A stretch of 64,000 nucleotides of DNA from Spinacia oleracea (Eukaryota > Streptophyta > Magnoliopsida > Caryophyllales > Amaranthaceae): contig NC_079487.1 in assembly GCF_020520425.1 (NCBI RefSeq), positions 128,610,385 to 128,674,384 on the forward strand. The letters are read 5' to 3'. Under the pieces are notes generated by a model. The model searched no databases. It was not told the DNA's origin and worked only from the letters and a program-made list of their open reading frames with translations. The translations under genes and the position numbers were made by a program. Numbering within the stretch: position 1 is the stretch's first letter; the number at the start of each line of letters is the position of its first letter. Shown in pieces: positions 52,676 to 64,000 of the stretch.

Positions 52676-54210
52676 GGACTCACCTAATCCTAGTCTAGTT
52701 AAGTAACCAAACAACCCTGCAATTATTTTTCCATACCCCTGTTTAGGTATACTCATAAATCTGTAATACATATCTTACCCGTTGTGATCAGAACTTTAGC
52801 CACTCGAATAACCACGTTACTACTTTAGTCACTAAATGTTCTCTCGTGTTAACAATAAAATACAAAAAAGAATGTTGCGAGGGGTCATATTAAAATGAGA
52901 CCAACTTTTATACCCCTGTTAAAAAAAAATTGACAAGTAAAATTAGGAATTCATTATCACCAATTCACCACAATAAAACATCAATTTAATATTTAATTGC
53001 AACAAAAAAGCAAACCAAGTTCCACTAAGCAAACCTTCTAGGAAGGTAATAATATTAATTCATTGTATTTACACAAATTCTGAATTAATGCAGTGTATAA
53101 TGATTATGTACACCAATTTAAAATTACTGATCAAAATACTTAAAAGTTGTCCCGTTATATGTAAAAGTTTAGTTGATTTATTAAAGGTAAAATTTTTCTC
53201 GTTAATATAAATTACCCCTACAATATCACTCATAATGTATATGGAGTAACGGTAATCATATGCTCATTAAAAATTTATTCATAATGTAAAACGTTAATTA
53301 AAACATGTTAGAGATTATGAAAAACTTATTAACACTTACCCATCATATGATAAATTTATTATACACCAAGTGCACGTAAGACATTTTATTGTATTTAAAG
53401 GTTGGAAAGATAGTCTACGCGTATTTAGGACATGCATAAAAATGGTTAGTTATTTTAGTTTCCTTGAGTTTGATCGAGGTTAAAGGTTGAAAAAATTATA
53501 CGAAGTGTGTATTATACTGTTAAACAACGTCTACGCAGTAGAATCATCGATCGTAGTATTAGCTTATTAACAACGTCTACGCTGTAGAATCATCGATCAT
53601 ATATAGTAAGTGAGCTCCCTCAACAATAATACAAAGTTGAGGCATGAGATATTATATAGGGGTATATCAACCTGTGTTTTTCGTAAACATTCGCCCGGGC
53701 TTGGTCAATATCTTTGATTCTTAATATATTAAGTATGTAGTATTTACGTACTTCAGCCCTGTAATTTATTGAAGAAAACGGAAAGTTAACGTAGAATATC
53801 AAAATACTATTAAATAAGATATGATATGATGAAATTAAATATACATTTTTATGGGACTATTTGGATGTGGTTTTTATAATTTAAAATTACTTGATCTTTT
53901 TTCTTTGGTTTCTCTGTCGCCTGTGTCAATTGTAGTTTCCCAATAATGGCAATTCTCATTTCTTTTAATTTCCCTCTTGGGGAGGGGAGACCATTGATTA
54001 TCGTTATTGAATGAGCAATAATAATGAATGAATTTTGGACAATAAAGATTAAAATGGATGAAATCGTAATTTGCGTAATATTGAAGGACTTATATAATGA
54101 CATGTGTTATTGGTTTATACGATACACTCCGTATATTTTAAAAATTACAACATCATATTTAATTTCATGCCAACCTAGATAGAAATAATTCAAATAAAAT
54201 AAGAAGGCAA

Positions 54211-54351
54211 ATTTGTCAAAAACTACCTTATAAAATATGATTTTTGCGAAAAACTACCTTATAAATAAAATGTTGTAATAAACTACCTTATAAAATTTTT
54301 ATGTTGTAAGATACTACCTTTGGCCATATTATAAGGTAGTTTTTGACAAAT
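54211..54351. mobile_element. Short MITE with ACTACCTTATA repeats
   Basis: Left ATTTGTCAAAAACTACCTTA and right TAAGGTAGTTTTTGACAAAT are perfect inverted repeats. ACTACCTTATAA recurs inside three times. 141 bp. Confidence 0.75.
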
Positions 54352-55019
54352 CATAATATACAATTTTATGTATATTTTCAAAGGATTTTTTGATTAATAT
54401 GGTATAAAATAATTTTAAATAACTGGAAAAATTGTAAACCTTAAAAAAAACACCCTTTCAATTGGTAAATTTTTTAGGCTTAACATTTTCATTAATTTTA
54501 GTAGAACAAATTTGTTTTGGCTACACGTTAGGGGATCAATAACCACGATATCTTTCTTATGTGAATAAATTAATTTTAAAATAATATTGATTCTACAGAC
54601 ATATTATATATAACGGTCATACACTATATAAAATGCAACAAATATGACAGAATAATTTTAAATATATGAACATTATACGATAATATTATGTTATTAAATC
54701 ATTTTATTTAGGCATAGATAAATTGTAATGGTTTCCTTATGAAAAATCATTTAGTACTTTATTTAAGTAATATATGACATAATATATTAATAGCTAAGAT
54801 AGCGGTTTTATAAGTTAAAAACAATTACATAAGTGAATGCGTTTTATTAGGAAGGATAAAAGAGCGGAATTTTTTTTAATGAGAGCGTGACATGTGTCAG
54901 ATGTGGTTTTAGGGCCTTTCTTTTAGTATAGTTATAGATTTATTATTTCACAAATATCAATATTTAACCTACGTAATAAATTCTTCAATATCAAATACAA
55001 AGTACCAATCATAACTATA

Positions 55020-55555
55020 TTAGATTAGGTCCCGTGTATGCACGAATATTATAAAATTATCATTTGATACAGATTAATTTTTTAATAAAATATTTAACTG
55101 AAACATTTCTTCCATAAAGTTATTACATACTTCGTAATAATAAATATTGAACAAACTAATTTAATCATATACGAGTACTCCGTAATATGAAACTTTCGTT
55201 CTACTAAATACGTATTATATGTTTTATTATATATGCTTAATATATGCTAATTTGACCAATTATATTTAGTAAATATATTTTTTTCATTATTAAATGTACC
55301 GATTTGACTAAAATATCCAAAATTCATTTTCGTAAATTAGTGCTACATATATCCATAATCTTTAAACCAATATTTTTTGTATACTTAAAAAGTTTATATA
55401 AAAGGATAGAAAAGAAAAGTAAAATATAGATAGAAAATAAAATAAAAAGTAAAGTAGAGAATTTTGTAGGACAAATGTTTTTGGCGTGAAAATTTTGCAT
55501 CAAGAAGTGACACGTGTCACTCTTGTGACTTTTTTAGTATAATGTAATAGACAGA
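55020..55555 (-). mobile_element. Short non-autonomous Helitron
   Basis: Minus strand: 5' TCTGTCTATTACATTATACT then AAAAAAGTC, preceded by A. The 3' end has CGTGCATACACGGG, then ACCTAATCTAA, followed by T. CTAA fits the CTRR rule. 536 bp, and it contains GTGACACGTGTCAC near the 5' end. Confidence 0.7.
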
Positions 55556-55762
55556 TATTTATTAAAAGACATATTAAGAATGACATGTGTTAACTCCAGG
55601 GGAGTCCTTGGGTTTTTGTTTTTTGTTTTTTATTTTCTATTTTATTAAAATATTTAAATTTAAGAATCTTTTGAAAACTCAATATTTACCGAAATTAAAA
55701 TATTTCCTTTCCTTCTGCTCTGAATATTACATGCGACATAAACATATGGCATAACTCTCAAG

Positions 55763-56682
55763 AAGGGGCGGATCCAGGAATTTACAAATGAAGGTCCAAA
55801 AAAGATTTATGATTTTCTTTCTAATTTCTCATATTTGCTCTTTTTAGAGGGTTAAAGTCGAGAGGTGAATACTCGGAATATTAAAAACACCATAATAAAA
55901 TAGGTGGAGGATTTATGTACTTTAATTTTGGATTTTCATAATAATAAAACTTAACATATAGTCCACATTGCAACAATAACTTGGCGCAATTTAAATTTAA
56001 AATGGAAAAAATGAGTTTTCATATTTTGAAGGAGATTTACTTTATTTGCAATAGTTGCCACTGAACAAATAGTACACAAAGACACTAACAAAAAAAGAAA
56101 AGGAACATCATTCTTAACCCTTATGTGGCATTATGCAATTATATACGAAAGAATTAATTAAGCCTCTAAGTCTAAGAAAAAGGCTACTATAAGTCTATAA
56201 AAGTGGAGCATAAAAATACATTATTAAAGTATATATATCTTATGAAAATTACAAAATCTTTTTGAAGAAAAAATAACATTACTATTTTTTTTGTGTTTTT
56301 GTAAAAGCAAAATCATGAACCATTATAGGGGGAAGAAAAAAAGAAGCTGTGAAGGAAAAGGACTTGCAAGGAGAAAAGGAAAAATAAATAAATTTAGATG
56401 ATCAACTAAGGACAAGTAAAAGACAAAAAGAAGCGAAAAAATAATACGGAGTATTAACCTTTGTTCAAGAGGATTTGAAACCAGACAATGATCGTTGCAT
56501 TAGTAATCAAGCAACCATTATGCTACAAGTATATTTCATGGTCATTAATGCAAGTTAATTACACATAAGTTAACTATTTCAAGTACAATTAATTACCCCA
56601 ATATCAATTTTACAGTTTTTTTTTCCAAACATAATTGGGGTCCCTTTGGACCCCCTGGACTCCGGATATAAGTCCGCCCCTG
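55763..56682. mobile_element. hAT-type element
   Basis: Left AAGGGGCGGATCCAGG and right complement CAGGGGCGGACTTATATCC, with flanks CTCTCAAG and GCCTCAAG (six of eight matching, a decayed 8-bp duplication). 920 bp. Same terminal type as the element at 36022-36782. A SINE-like segment is inside. Confidence 0.65.
56400..56525 (-). mobile_element. tRNA-derived SINE head
   Basis: On the minus strand, A box TAGCATAATGG and B box GGTTTCAAATCC, 40 bp apart, within the hAT-type element. The 3' limit is approximate. Confidence 0.5.
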
Positions 56683-56690
56683 GCCTCAAG

Positions 56691-57359
56691 CGTTCCTTTA
56701 TAAAATAGATATTCATTTGTTCAATGCACGAGACCTAACCTACTTTATTACAAAATTTGTTTTTTTAATTAGAAAACAAAAATATCCGTATGTTTTTAAA
56801 ACATAGTTTAAAATATATATTACCTCGTAGAAAGTAATAGAAACATCCGTATGAATAAGTGATTAGTTAAACCTGTTTATAAAAGAAGTACGAAGTACTA
56901 GACCTTGTTCTTTTGGATATTGTTTCAGTTCAATTTAATTATGCTTCATTCAGTTTAGTTCAATTCAGTTAATTTAAATTAACCTCACAAGAACATGACC
57001 TTAAATTGCAAAAAATTATAGGAACTATTACTGAAACCAAAAGAAAAAAAGTGGAAAAAATAACCATATTGGGAATAAGACATTTAAAAGTAAATTAAAT
57101 TAATTAGGAGTACATACTATCGAATATCGATTGGACCTAATACTTGTCTTGTACAATTACAAAAATGATTTGAACAAGGATAATTTGATCCCTGTAGCAT
57201 TTTTAAAAAGAAGTACTAAAAGTATTCAAAATGAGCCGCTTTGCAGTCTCTCTTCCTTTCTCTGTAATAACCCAATGAAGAATGTTTACAAGACAGTAAG
57301 GGGATTAACATGAAAAAAGAGATCACGAGGCGGTGTTCTAGCCCGGCTATCACTTTCAA
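56691..57359. other. Spacer and 3' flank of the ABC1 kinase gene
   Basis: AT-rich. Includes CAGTTCAATTTAATTATGCT-like repeats of TTCAGTT near 56926-56975. The 60-codon plus-strand frame at 57131-57313 has no recognisable content. Confidence 0.4.
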
Positions 57360-60300
57360 CTATCGCCTGCGGAATGTCCTTCTGAACCAGCCGTGTCTTT
57401 GTGTTTTCTCCTTGATATCTTTAGCTGTACCACCATTTACAGTTGGTTAATGTTTTAACAAATTTAGAGTAAACTTTGAAAGTGCAAAATAACTCATTTT
57501 AGAGAATCTACAAAGGCAACACACTGTTGCGTTGCCGCCAACAGAGATTTGAGGGCTACCTTCAAGTCTACCAGCGCGATATAAAGCTTCCTCTGCAATA
57601 GGTCGCCATTCTTCAGCACAGGAAAAGTTCATGCCCATCCCAACACTTAGCCCTCTTAAAAGGTGCACAGTTCGAAGAACAGAGAACAATTCTTCAGGAA
57701 AAGCCTTCAATATAACAACCAAATAACACAACAGAAAAAACTTCTTTAGGAATTTCTTTTGTGAAAAATACAATGCAACGTTTATGGGAAAGAAACAAAA
57801 CAGAGTTAGGATTGAAAAGCGCCGTAGACAATCAGTAAGACAATAGTGCAGTACCTCTACAGAAATCTTTTTAATAGAGGATCCTTCGGAGAAAGGTTGC
57901 AGCATTGTTACTCCAGGAGGCAGCTTTGTGTCGAACATAGTCTGTGCTAACTTTAGCATCTCATCTTGTTCATTCTCACACTTACTCAAGGTGCCGATAC
58001 CAAGCTCCCTATACACGGACAATACAAGAAAGACGTAAGTATAAGAAACAAACGCATAAGATTACATTTACATGGTAGATTTTATCATCTATATTTACTT
58101 TCCTATCTATGGGAAAACTAAAACCATTAAACTCAGAGGAATTTATCCGCGAGTTTGTAAATTTGCAACAACCTATAGCTTTCAATTGCTCTTATAGGAT
58201 CATTATCAGCCATAGCAAGAACTAGATTTGCATATCCAAGCCTCAGGTTCTCTGGGAGATCTTTCACTTGCCCATAGTCCAGCAATGCAACCTAAATAGC
58301 AGACAAATTCAATCGTAAATTTACAATTAATGTAAACGAGCTCACTTCACATAACATAGAGCGGTTCAATGCTCGTAAATTTAAATGTAATAGGTCTCTC
58401 AATCTGCCACTCACCTCGGAACCTTTACAGATGAGAATATTTCCTGGATGAGGATCTGCATGGAAGAAGCCACTCTTCAATATCATCTGCCCGTATGCTA
58501 AAGCCAAACTTTTGAGGATATTCCTGCATGCAAAGATATTTGCACAAACCCATTACAGGTTCAACTACGCTGGAGTTTTATCCCACTAACAAAACTGGAT
58601 GTGGAAAATTGTAACGCATTTTCAAAGAGCATGGAAGGGAAATATAAAATGAATGTGAAGCTAAATAGATGTACTGATTCCATCCATTAGCAGCCATAAA
58701 ATCGATCAGTAGGAAAGGGGCAAAAAAAGATTTTATGTTTCCAGATGAAAGGTGGACATACTGCTTTGCTGCAACCGCCACCCTGCCAGTAGGGTTGAAG
58801 CCTCTTTTGGTCATTTCATCACCGAGTTTCAAGATTGGGATCCCGTCAATGTAGTCCATCACCAATACCCTCCTAATAAAAGAAAAAAAAGCCAGTTTTA
58901 GAAGAGATGCTTTACTTCTGCAAAAACCCAGACCATCCACCACATATTTAACCATTAATGCAGTCATCATATGTCATTGCAAAGTAGAAGTCATTCTAAC
59001 AATTAAAATAAATAACTAAGAAGCTGGGCAACAATATTCTCCAGTTCGAATACACATAAAAGATGCAAAATAAAAAAAAAGCATTATGATCATGTCTGAT
59101 ACGAATTACTTATAACCAAAACAAATTTCAATTTCTTATGAAGTCATTCTTTTTTTATTCCAGTGAACTGGTAGCACAAAAAAAAACTATGTACAACTTA
59201 GAAACAGAAAATTTTATACCAAGTTAGGCTCCATTTGGTAGGGCGTAAAACGTTTTCATGTAAAACAATTTTCCCCTTTTCAATCATTTTACGTTGTTTG
59301 GTTGGGCAAGGGATGAATTTTTTTTTTCCATAATTCTCTCCAAGGTGGAAAACCCTTTTCCATTTGAAAGGGAGGGAAACCACTTTTCCTTCTTTCCTTC
59401 TTACCTCCCTCTCCTTTCTTCCCCTCAATCTTCAACATCTTCTCCCATTTTCTTTTAGGTACCAGACAAAGGAGAACTAGTTTGGAATTGTGTTTCCCCT
59501 TGATTTTTTTTTCCATGGAAAATCATTTTGCAATGAAGATGTTTTACACCAAACAAAACGGAGCCTTAGACTGACATAAGAAAGACAAAAAGTTTGGATA
59601 TGGTCAAAGCTGTCTAAGCTAACAAATCTAAACGGTGCAAGAGTGGACGGGATTGGATCCACTCGTAATAATCACAGTGAACAGCTTACCTACTCACTAT
59701 GTCCTTCATAACTCGTGGTACCAAGACAGGACTCTTCTTGTTATTCTCATACAGGAATTGCCTGATCCTATCCATCGCGTTTGCCTCTCTCGTAAAGTCA
59801 AATTCAAATGCAATCTTATGAAGCAAAAAAAACATGGATTAAACTTTCCAGTCAGGAAACAACAGGAGCAAACAGACAACTGCTTGAAGAGGCAGAATAT
59901 GATCAACCTTGATACCACTAAACATGATCGATAATAAAGTCCATTTGGAAGTATATGTTTTGAAACCAAGAAGTTACCTATGATAGTTGATAATAAACTT
60001 ATATAAATCAGAACTTGAATCTAGAAGAGAAAGAGAACTTGAATCTAGAAGAGAAAGAGAACTTGAATCTAGAAGAGAAAGAAAGCCTTGGGAAGGATTT
60101 AGCATGTCTCTCGAAAGTTAAAAAAGAAAGGCAGTTTTGGATATATCAGACAAGAATAAGATAGTTAAACTAGTCTTGAAGCATTTCTCATCTAGCACAG
60201 ATAAAGAAATGTACAAAAATTTGAAATTAATTGACTAGCTGCATCAGCATACATCTCCGTCAGGTACGGAATTTAAGTTGGAAGTATGATTTGTCCATTG

Positions 60301-63174
60301 ACAATTCGATATACAAATTGGATAATAATGGGAAGCATAGGCCTCTTTAAATATGGAAAAAGCATGAAGCATTGTATATTTGTATCTCCAAAACTAAATG
60401 CAGCAACAATATATCCATCCATTCAGACCCAAATAAAACTAACTCCCAAACAGTCAAACATATTAAATATGCTGGACTGGTGTAAAATACGCAGTATATG
60501 TTAATCTCTTGTGAACATGAGATTGAGATTTAAGACCGTTGTAACTGCTCGTATAAAAAAGTACCTATTTTATAAAAAATCAATTTGATGGTAATAAAAC
60601 AGCTATAGAAATTTGATATTCATGTACACACATGTTTTGCAAAGAAATCATATCATCACTCAAGGACAAGGGAATTACTAAAAATTATATATAATGGTCA
60701 ACTTCCTTCATTACCCTTTACTTAACCTAAGGTGTAGGTTTAAAGAATGATGATAAAGATAGGAGTTAAAAAAAGCATATGTATAATTTCACCTGTTTCT
60801 CCATTTCCTTTGTCACAGAATAGAGATCAAATTTGATATCTGTCTTTTGCATGTATAGAGCAAAAGCTTGCAAATTACGAATATCAGTCATCATCAATTC
60901 CTGAACTCCAGGATGTTGGACCTAGAAGATTTTCAGGAATCAGATAATAGTCACACCATTAAAGCTTCTAAAGATACATCCAAATTATCTACCTTAACAA
61001 CGACATCGCTCGAGTTACCCTTCAATTTTGCACGATGAACCTACAATAAAAGAGAACACAAGAATATTCATAAGATTCAGCAAGCCTTTTCAAGCAAACT
61101 TGAGTATAGAGAAATTCTCACTTTACCCTCATAAGGCATGTTCAACACAGCCTATAGCGTAAATTCGAACACAAGAAAATTCATAAGATTCAGGAAGCCT
61201 GTTCAGGCAAACTTGAGTATAGAGAAATGCTCTTTTTACTCTCATAAGAGCAATTCAATAGAAACAGCTTAGCTGAATCTTAGATATATCTATGTGAGAA
61301 CAAGGCATGGTGCAGAAGGCAGCCCTAAACTACGGAAACAACTTATGTGTATCCTCATAGTGCTCTCAATAACCATGACATCCAGAGAAGTCTACAGTAA
61401 ACAAAATAACACACTTATACCTAAACAGGCCTTAAAACATTCGCAAACGGTATAGACCAAATTGTTCGCTCACACCAGCTGCCTGATGGACTTCACCAAT
61501 CGCTACTTGTATTCATATTGATTACATCACTATAAGACATAAGTGCTTTACTCAGATGACACCATGCACCTCTGTCGCCTTTATGCATATGGCATACCAA
61601 CTCCTGTTTTTCCAAGGTCAATTAAGATCGAGACTAGAGAGAAGATAGAAGTGGCACCCACACAACAAAATTGCTGATATTCCTAATTTTCTGTCCAATG
61701 CCTTACAAACTATCCTGACTGAGGGAAATTTATTGTCTTTTGGTTCTATGAGATTTCGACATTTCACCTTGTAGCTAAAGTTAAATCTTAAAAAGTGATA
61801 GCTGTATCTTTGCGGACCTTCAAGCTTCACTATATTATGCACAACAGCACAAAGAGAAACATCCAATAATAAGGAATAAGCTCGAATTACAAATCTATCA
61901 GAGTAGTGAGAGAACAGACATGATACTCTCACAGGACAACTAATTTCTTCTAAGAAAAAATGCATCAACATAACAGAAGTACTCAAACGTGATAGGAGAG
62001 ACTTCAGTATCTATAACATAAAAGCTGTACCTGTGCAATGGAAGCAGAACCAAGAGGATGCTCATCAAACATATTAAACATTTCGCCAATGCTTTTACCT
62101 AACTCTTTCTCTAGCACACGTTGAACAACATCATAAGGTGTAGCGGGAGCTTGATCACAAAGTGTCACCAGCCGCCTTACCCAAGCAGCTGGGGCCAAAT
62201 CAGGTTTCCCAATAATTTGAGCAACCTAATCAAAGCCTCATCACCAAAAGCATTCAATATTAGTCATTTTTTTTGATAAGTATTCAATATTAGCCATTTG
62301 CCAAATACAAGGCCACAATCTTTTCCACATTTCACAAAACCTGATATGATAATGAATGTAATTCATCAAATTCGTGGCTCGACTATAGTAATAAAAGGAC
62401 ACAACCCAATAAACATAAACCATTCTTAAAATCATCCAGTTAACCAATTTAATTACACTCCTAAGTGATCAATATCCATTAAAATTATAGACTAATGAAG
62501 GATGCCTCAACATTAGAAAAATCTTCAATTACAACATAAGTACATAACTCCATCATTGATGAATGAGATTCAATTGAATTTTTTAAATTGAATTGGAAAA
62601 CAAAATTTCATAGGAAATGACGAGCAGAAAAGTAAAATACCTTAAGAAAGAACCCACCAAGGTCATAGCACATGTTGTAAATCTTATCAGCAGCAACCTC
62701 ATGTTGCCTCTCCCACATTTCTTCTTGCTTTTTCACATCCTTCACAAAACTCACTTTAACTTGAAACACCTAAAATTTCCCACCATAATTTAACAAAGAA
62801 CAACAAAAATGGGATTAAACCCGCTTCAGATTATAACCCAGAAGCATAATTATGCAAAAATTCCCAAAAGAAAATAAAAAAATTGCAAACAAGACACCAG
62901 AAAAATAATAGAAAACCCAGAAATTAAAAACTTGCATCCAATTAAACCCATTTCAGATAATAAACCAGAAACATAATTATGCTACAAATTCTCCCCAAAA
63001 ACAATTGCAAGCAAAACCCCACAATAAAAATTGAAACCCAGAAAATGAAACCTTATAGCCAGTGTAGATTTCAGCAGTACGAGTCCAGAACTGAAAGGAT
63101 CGTTGCCAAGGTCTCAATTGTGAACACAGTTTTTCTCGAAATTCATCAAATGGAGGAGCTGCAACAAAAGGCAT
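57360..63174 (-). CDS. ABC1/UbiB-family atypical kinase
   Basis: Member of the ABC1K/ADCK family, kinase-like ATPases acting in prenyl-quinone metabolism in mitochondria or plastids. Exons (minus): 63174-63052, 62769-62641, 62225-62034, 61040-60993, 60921-60793, 59814-59690, 58872-58762, 58523-58415, 58291-58173, 58008-57855, 57704-57560, 57424-57360; 1449 nt, 482 residues. Motifs: KVAQ at 84-87 (the family KxGQ with Ala for Gly); GSASIAQVH near 142-150; invariant Lys in DVVVKVQHPG (K164); DFTREANAM; VLVMDYIDGIPI hinge; catalytic HADPHPGN (D309, N314); and metal-binding LLDYGQV (D327). A basic tail ends the protein. No evident transit peptide at the N-terminus (MPFVAAPPFDEF), so location is uncertain. 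Intron 6 carries a Tourist-type MITE. Confidence 0.92.
59227..59565. mobile_element. Tourist/PIF-type MITE in ABC1K intron 6
   Basis: GGCTCCATTTGGTA...AAAACGGAGCC, flanked by TTA on both sides (59224-59226, 59566-59568). 339 bp. Related to 17635-17946 in inverse orientation: TTTTACGTTGTTTGGTTGGG here matches the complement of CCCAACTAAACAACATAAAA there. Confidence 0.85.
60009..60085. repeat. Three-copy 24-bp tandem repeat in ABC1K intron 5
   Basis: AGAACTTGAATCTAGAAGAG plus AAAG is repeated three times head to tail. Confidence 0.85.
61065..61250. repeat. Duplicated 72-bp segment in ABC1K intron 3
   Basis: AATTCATAAGATTCAGCAAG and the following 50 bp (to CTCATAAG) recur about 113 bp downstream with a few changes. 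Confidence 0.75.
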
Positions 63175-63586
63175 CTCCTTTATACGATATTAGGTATTGG
63201 ATTCAACTAGTAATGATTTTGCCAAGGTCTCAATTGAGAACACAATTTTAATTTGATTGTGGATGAACAATAATTTGATGAAAATAGAAGTAGGAGGCCT
63301 CTTTGAAACTTTGGTTGAAGTATTACACAGTGATGGAGTTAGAAAAGCGAGTAACAGAATACCAGAAAAGGAGAGTGGTAAAATTGTGGTTCACAAAATC
63401 ACGAGGGAATGCAAATTGGATTGGATATTGGCTTATTGCTTAACTAGGTAGTTTAGTAATGTTTGACAAGGGACAAAAGGGTTTTGTCTTGACCTATCAC
63501 ACCAGTTCCCGGATCGGGTTGAGGCTGAAAATTTTAATTTTGGACGGATATTTTTGAGTTTAGAGGTTGAGAATTTTAATATTGAA
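63175..63586. other. Upstream region of the ABC1 kinase gene
   Basis: Probable 5' UTR and promoter. Contains at 63221-63250 a diverged copy of a piece of exon 1 (TGCCAAGGTCTCAATTG). No clear TATA box was fixed. Confidence 0.4.
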
Positions 63587-63981
63587 CTAGCTTTTGAGCC
63601 CGTTCTATTGTATAGTGGTTGTTCAGATGTCTTGTGAAGTTTTAATTAGTGATTACGTGTGTTTTTTTGGTAATATATGAATTAATAGAGGTGTAATTTG
63701 AAGGTTGGAAAAATATAAAAATTATATGTTGAATAAATATATATTGCATGTTAAAGGGGTGGAGTGGAAGAGACTAATGAGTATATTAGACTATTAATAA
63801 CTTGATGTTGAATAAGGAAAATGAAGTGAAAGAGGCATTAGAAGTTGTAAATCATAGAAACAATAAAAAAAAGTTGGAAAAAAACAAAATAAAATGATGG
63901 ATGAAAGGAGAGATGCCACAAATGAGATGCCACATGACTTCTAATAATCTATGATGTTCCTTTTTAAATACTAGGTATAGA
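63587..63981 (-). mobile_element. Candidate short Helitron at the window edge
   Basis: Minus strand: 5' TCTATACCTAGTATTTAAAA, preceded by A. The 3' end CGGGCTCAAAAGCTAG is followed by T. The 3' hairpin is weak. The 5' part contains GAAGTCATGTGGCATCTCAT, similar in layout to the other Helitron 5' ends. 395 bp. Confidence 0.5.
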
Positions 63982-64000
63982 TTGTTACTTTCGGATCTGA

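Larger units (their letters stand above)
51657..54938 (-). mobile_element. Candidate Helitron, composite
   Basis: The minus-strand 5' end is TCTATAACTATACTAAAAGA, preceded by A. The 3' end has GTGTAATTGCAC followed by AGGTACTATACTAG and T. Both ends match the other Helitrons here, but they are 3.3 kb apart and I have no empty-site check, so pairing them is provisional. MITEs at 52477-52675 and 54211-54351 lie inside. No helicase frame seen. Confidence 0.5.

Noticed and set aside
56190-56222. Another SCPL exon 4 remnant (GTGGAGCATAAA)
   Set aside because: Only about 16 bases match, with no coding continuation. Too short to support.
57447-57704. ABC1 kinase ending at the stop at 57447
   Set aside because: A donor GTAGCC at 57559 and an acceptor before 57424 give a phase-correct 12th exon with a basic tail and the usual total length. 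Read-through adds an unrelated hydrophobic tail.

Overview
This is a plant nuclear window, almost certainly a eudicot. The genes have many introns with GT-AG borders, the spacers are AT-rich, and repeats belong to plant families (Stowaway, Tourist/PIF, hAT, Helitron, tRNA-derived SINEs). The frequent ACTCCGTA-type repeat ends look like what I recall from Amaranthaceae (spinach, beet, quinoa). That placement is inference. All exon models were read by eye: phases and lengths were checked, but no alignment or RNA data were available.

Left half (1-33.5 kb), gene-rich: a complete clathrin heavy chain gene (+, 30 exons, 1705 codons before the stop); an intronless invertase/pectin methylesterase inhibitor-like gene (+); the RNA polymerase subunit RPB10 gene (-, 4 exons, 71 aa); a small secreted cysteine-rich peptide gene (+); the SMC5/6 subunit NSE1 gene (-, 6 exons, 319 aa); and a histidine-rich six-span membrane protein resembling the NicO/UreH transporter group (+, 3 exons, 236 aa). 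These are mostly housekeeping genes with no evident shared pathway. Short transposons sit in several introns and spacers.

Right half (33.5-57 kb), repeat-rich: the main object is a serine carboxypeptidase-like pseudogene on the minus strand, spread over 13.4 kb. Seven exons are recognisable. It carries a frameshift in exon 2, a 3.36-kb Helitron inserted between A and T of an isoleucine codon in exon 3, a stop codon in exon 4 and a frameshift in exon 6. Its introns hold Stowaway and hAT-type elements. One Stowaway is itself split by a 5.9-kb LTR element that has gag but no visible pol (TR-GAG type), and this element has lost the TATA box from its 3' LTR. Further right are a MULE-like element built of CGGATCGGATT-like units, a second small cysteine-rich peptide gene (-) with the same exon layout as the first, and more Helitron-like elements, all in the same orientation.

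Right end (57.3-63.2 kb): a complete ABC1/UbiB-family atypical kinase gene (-, 12 exons, 482 aa), followed by a short Helitron-like element at the window edge. No operon, CRISPR array, rRNA gene or functional tRNA gene was seen.
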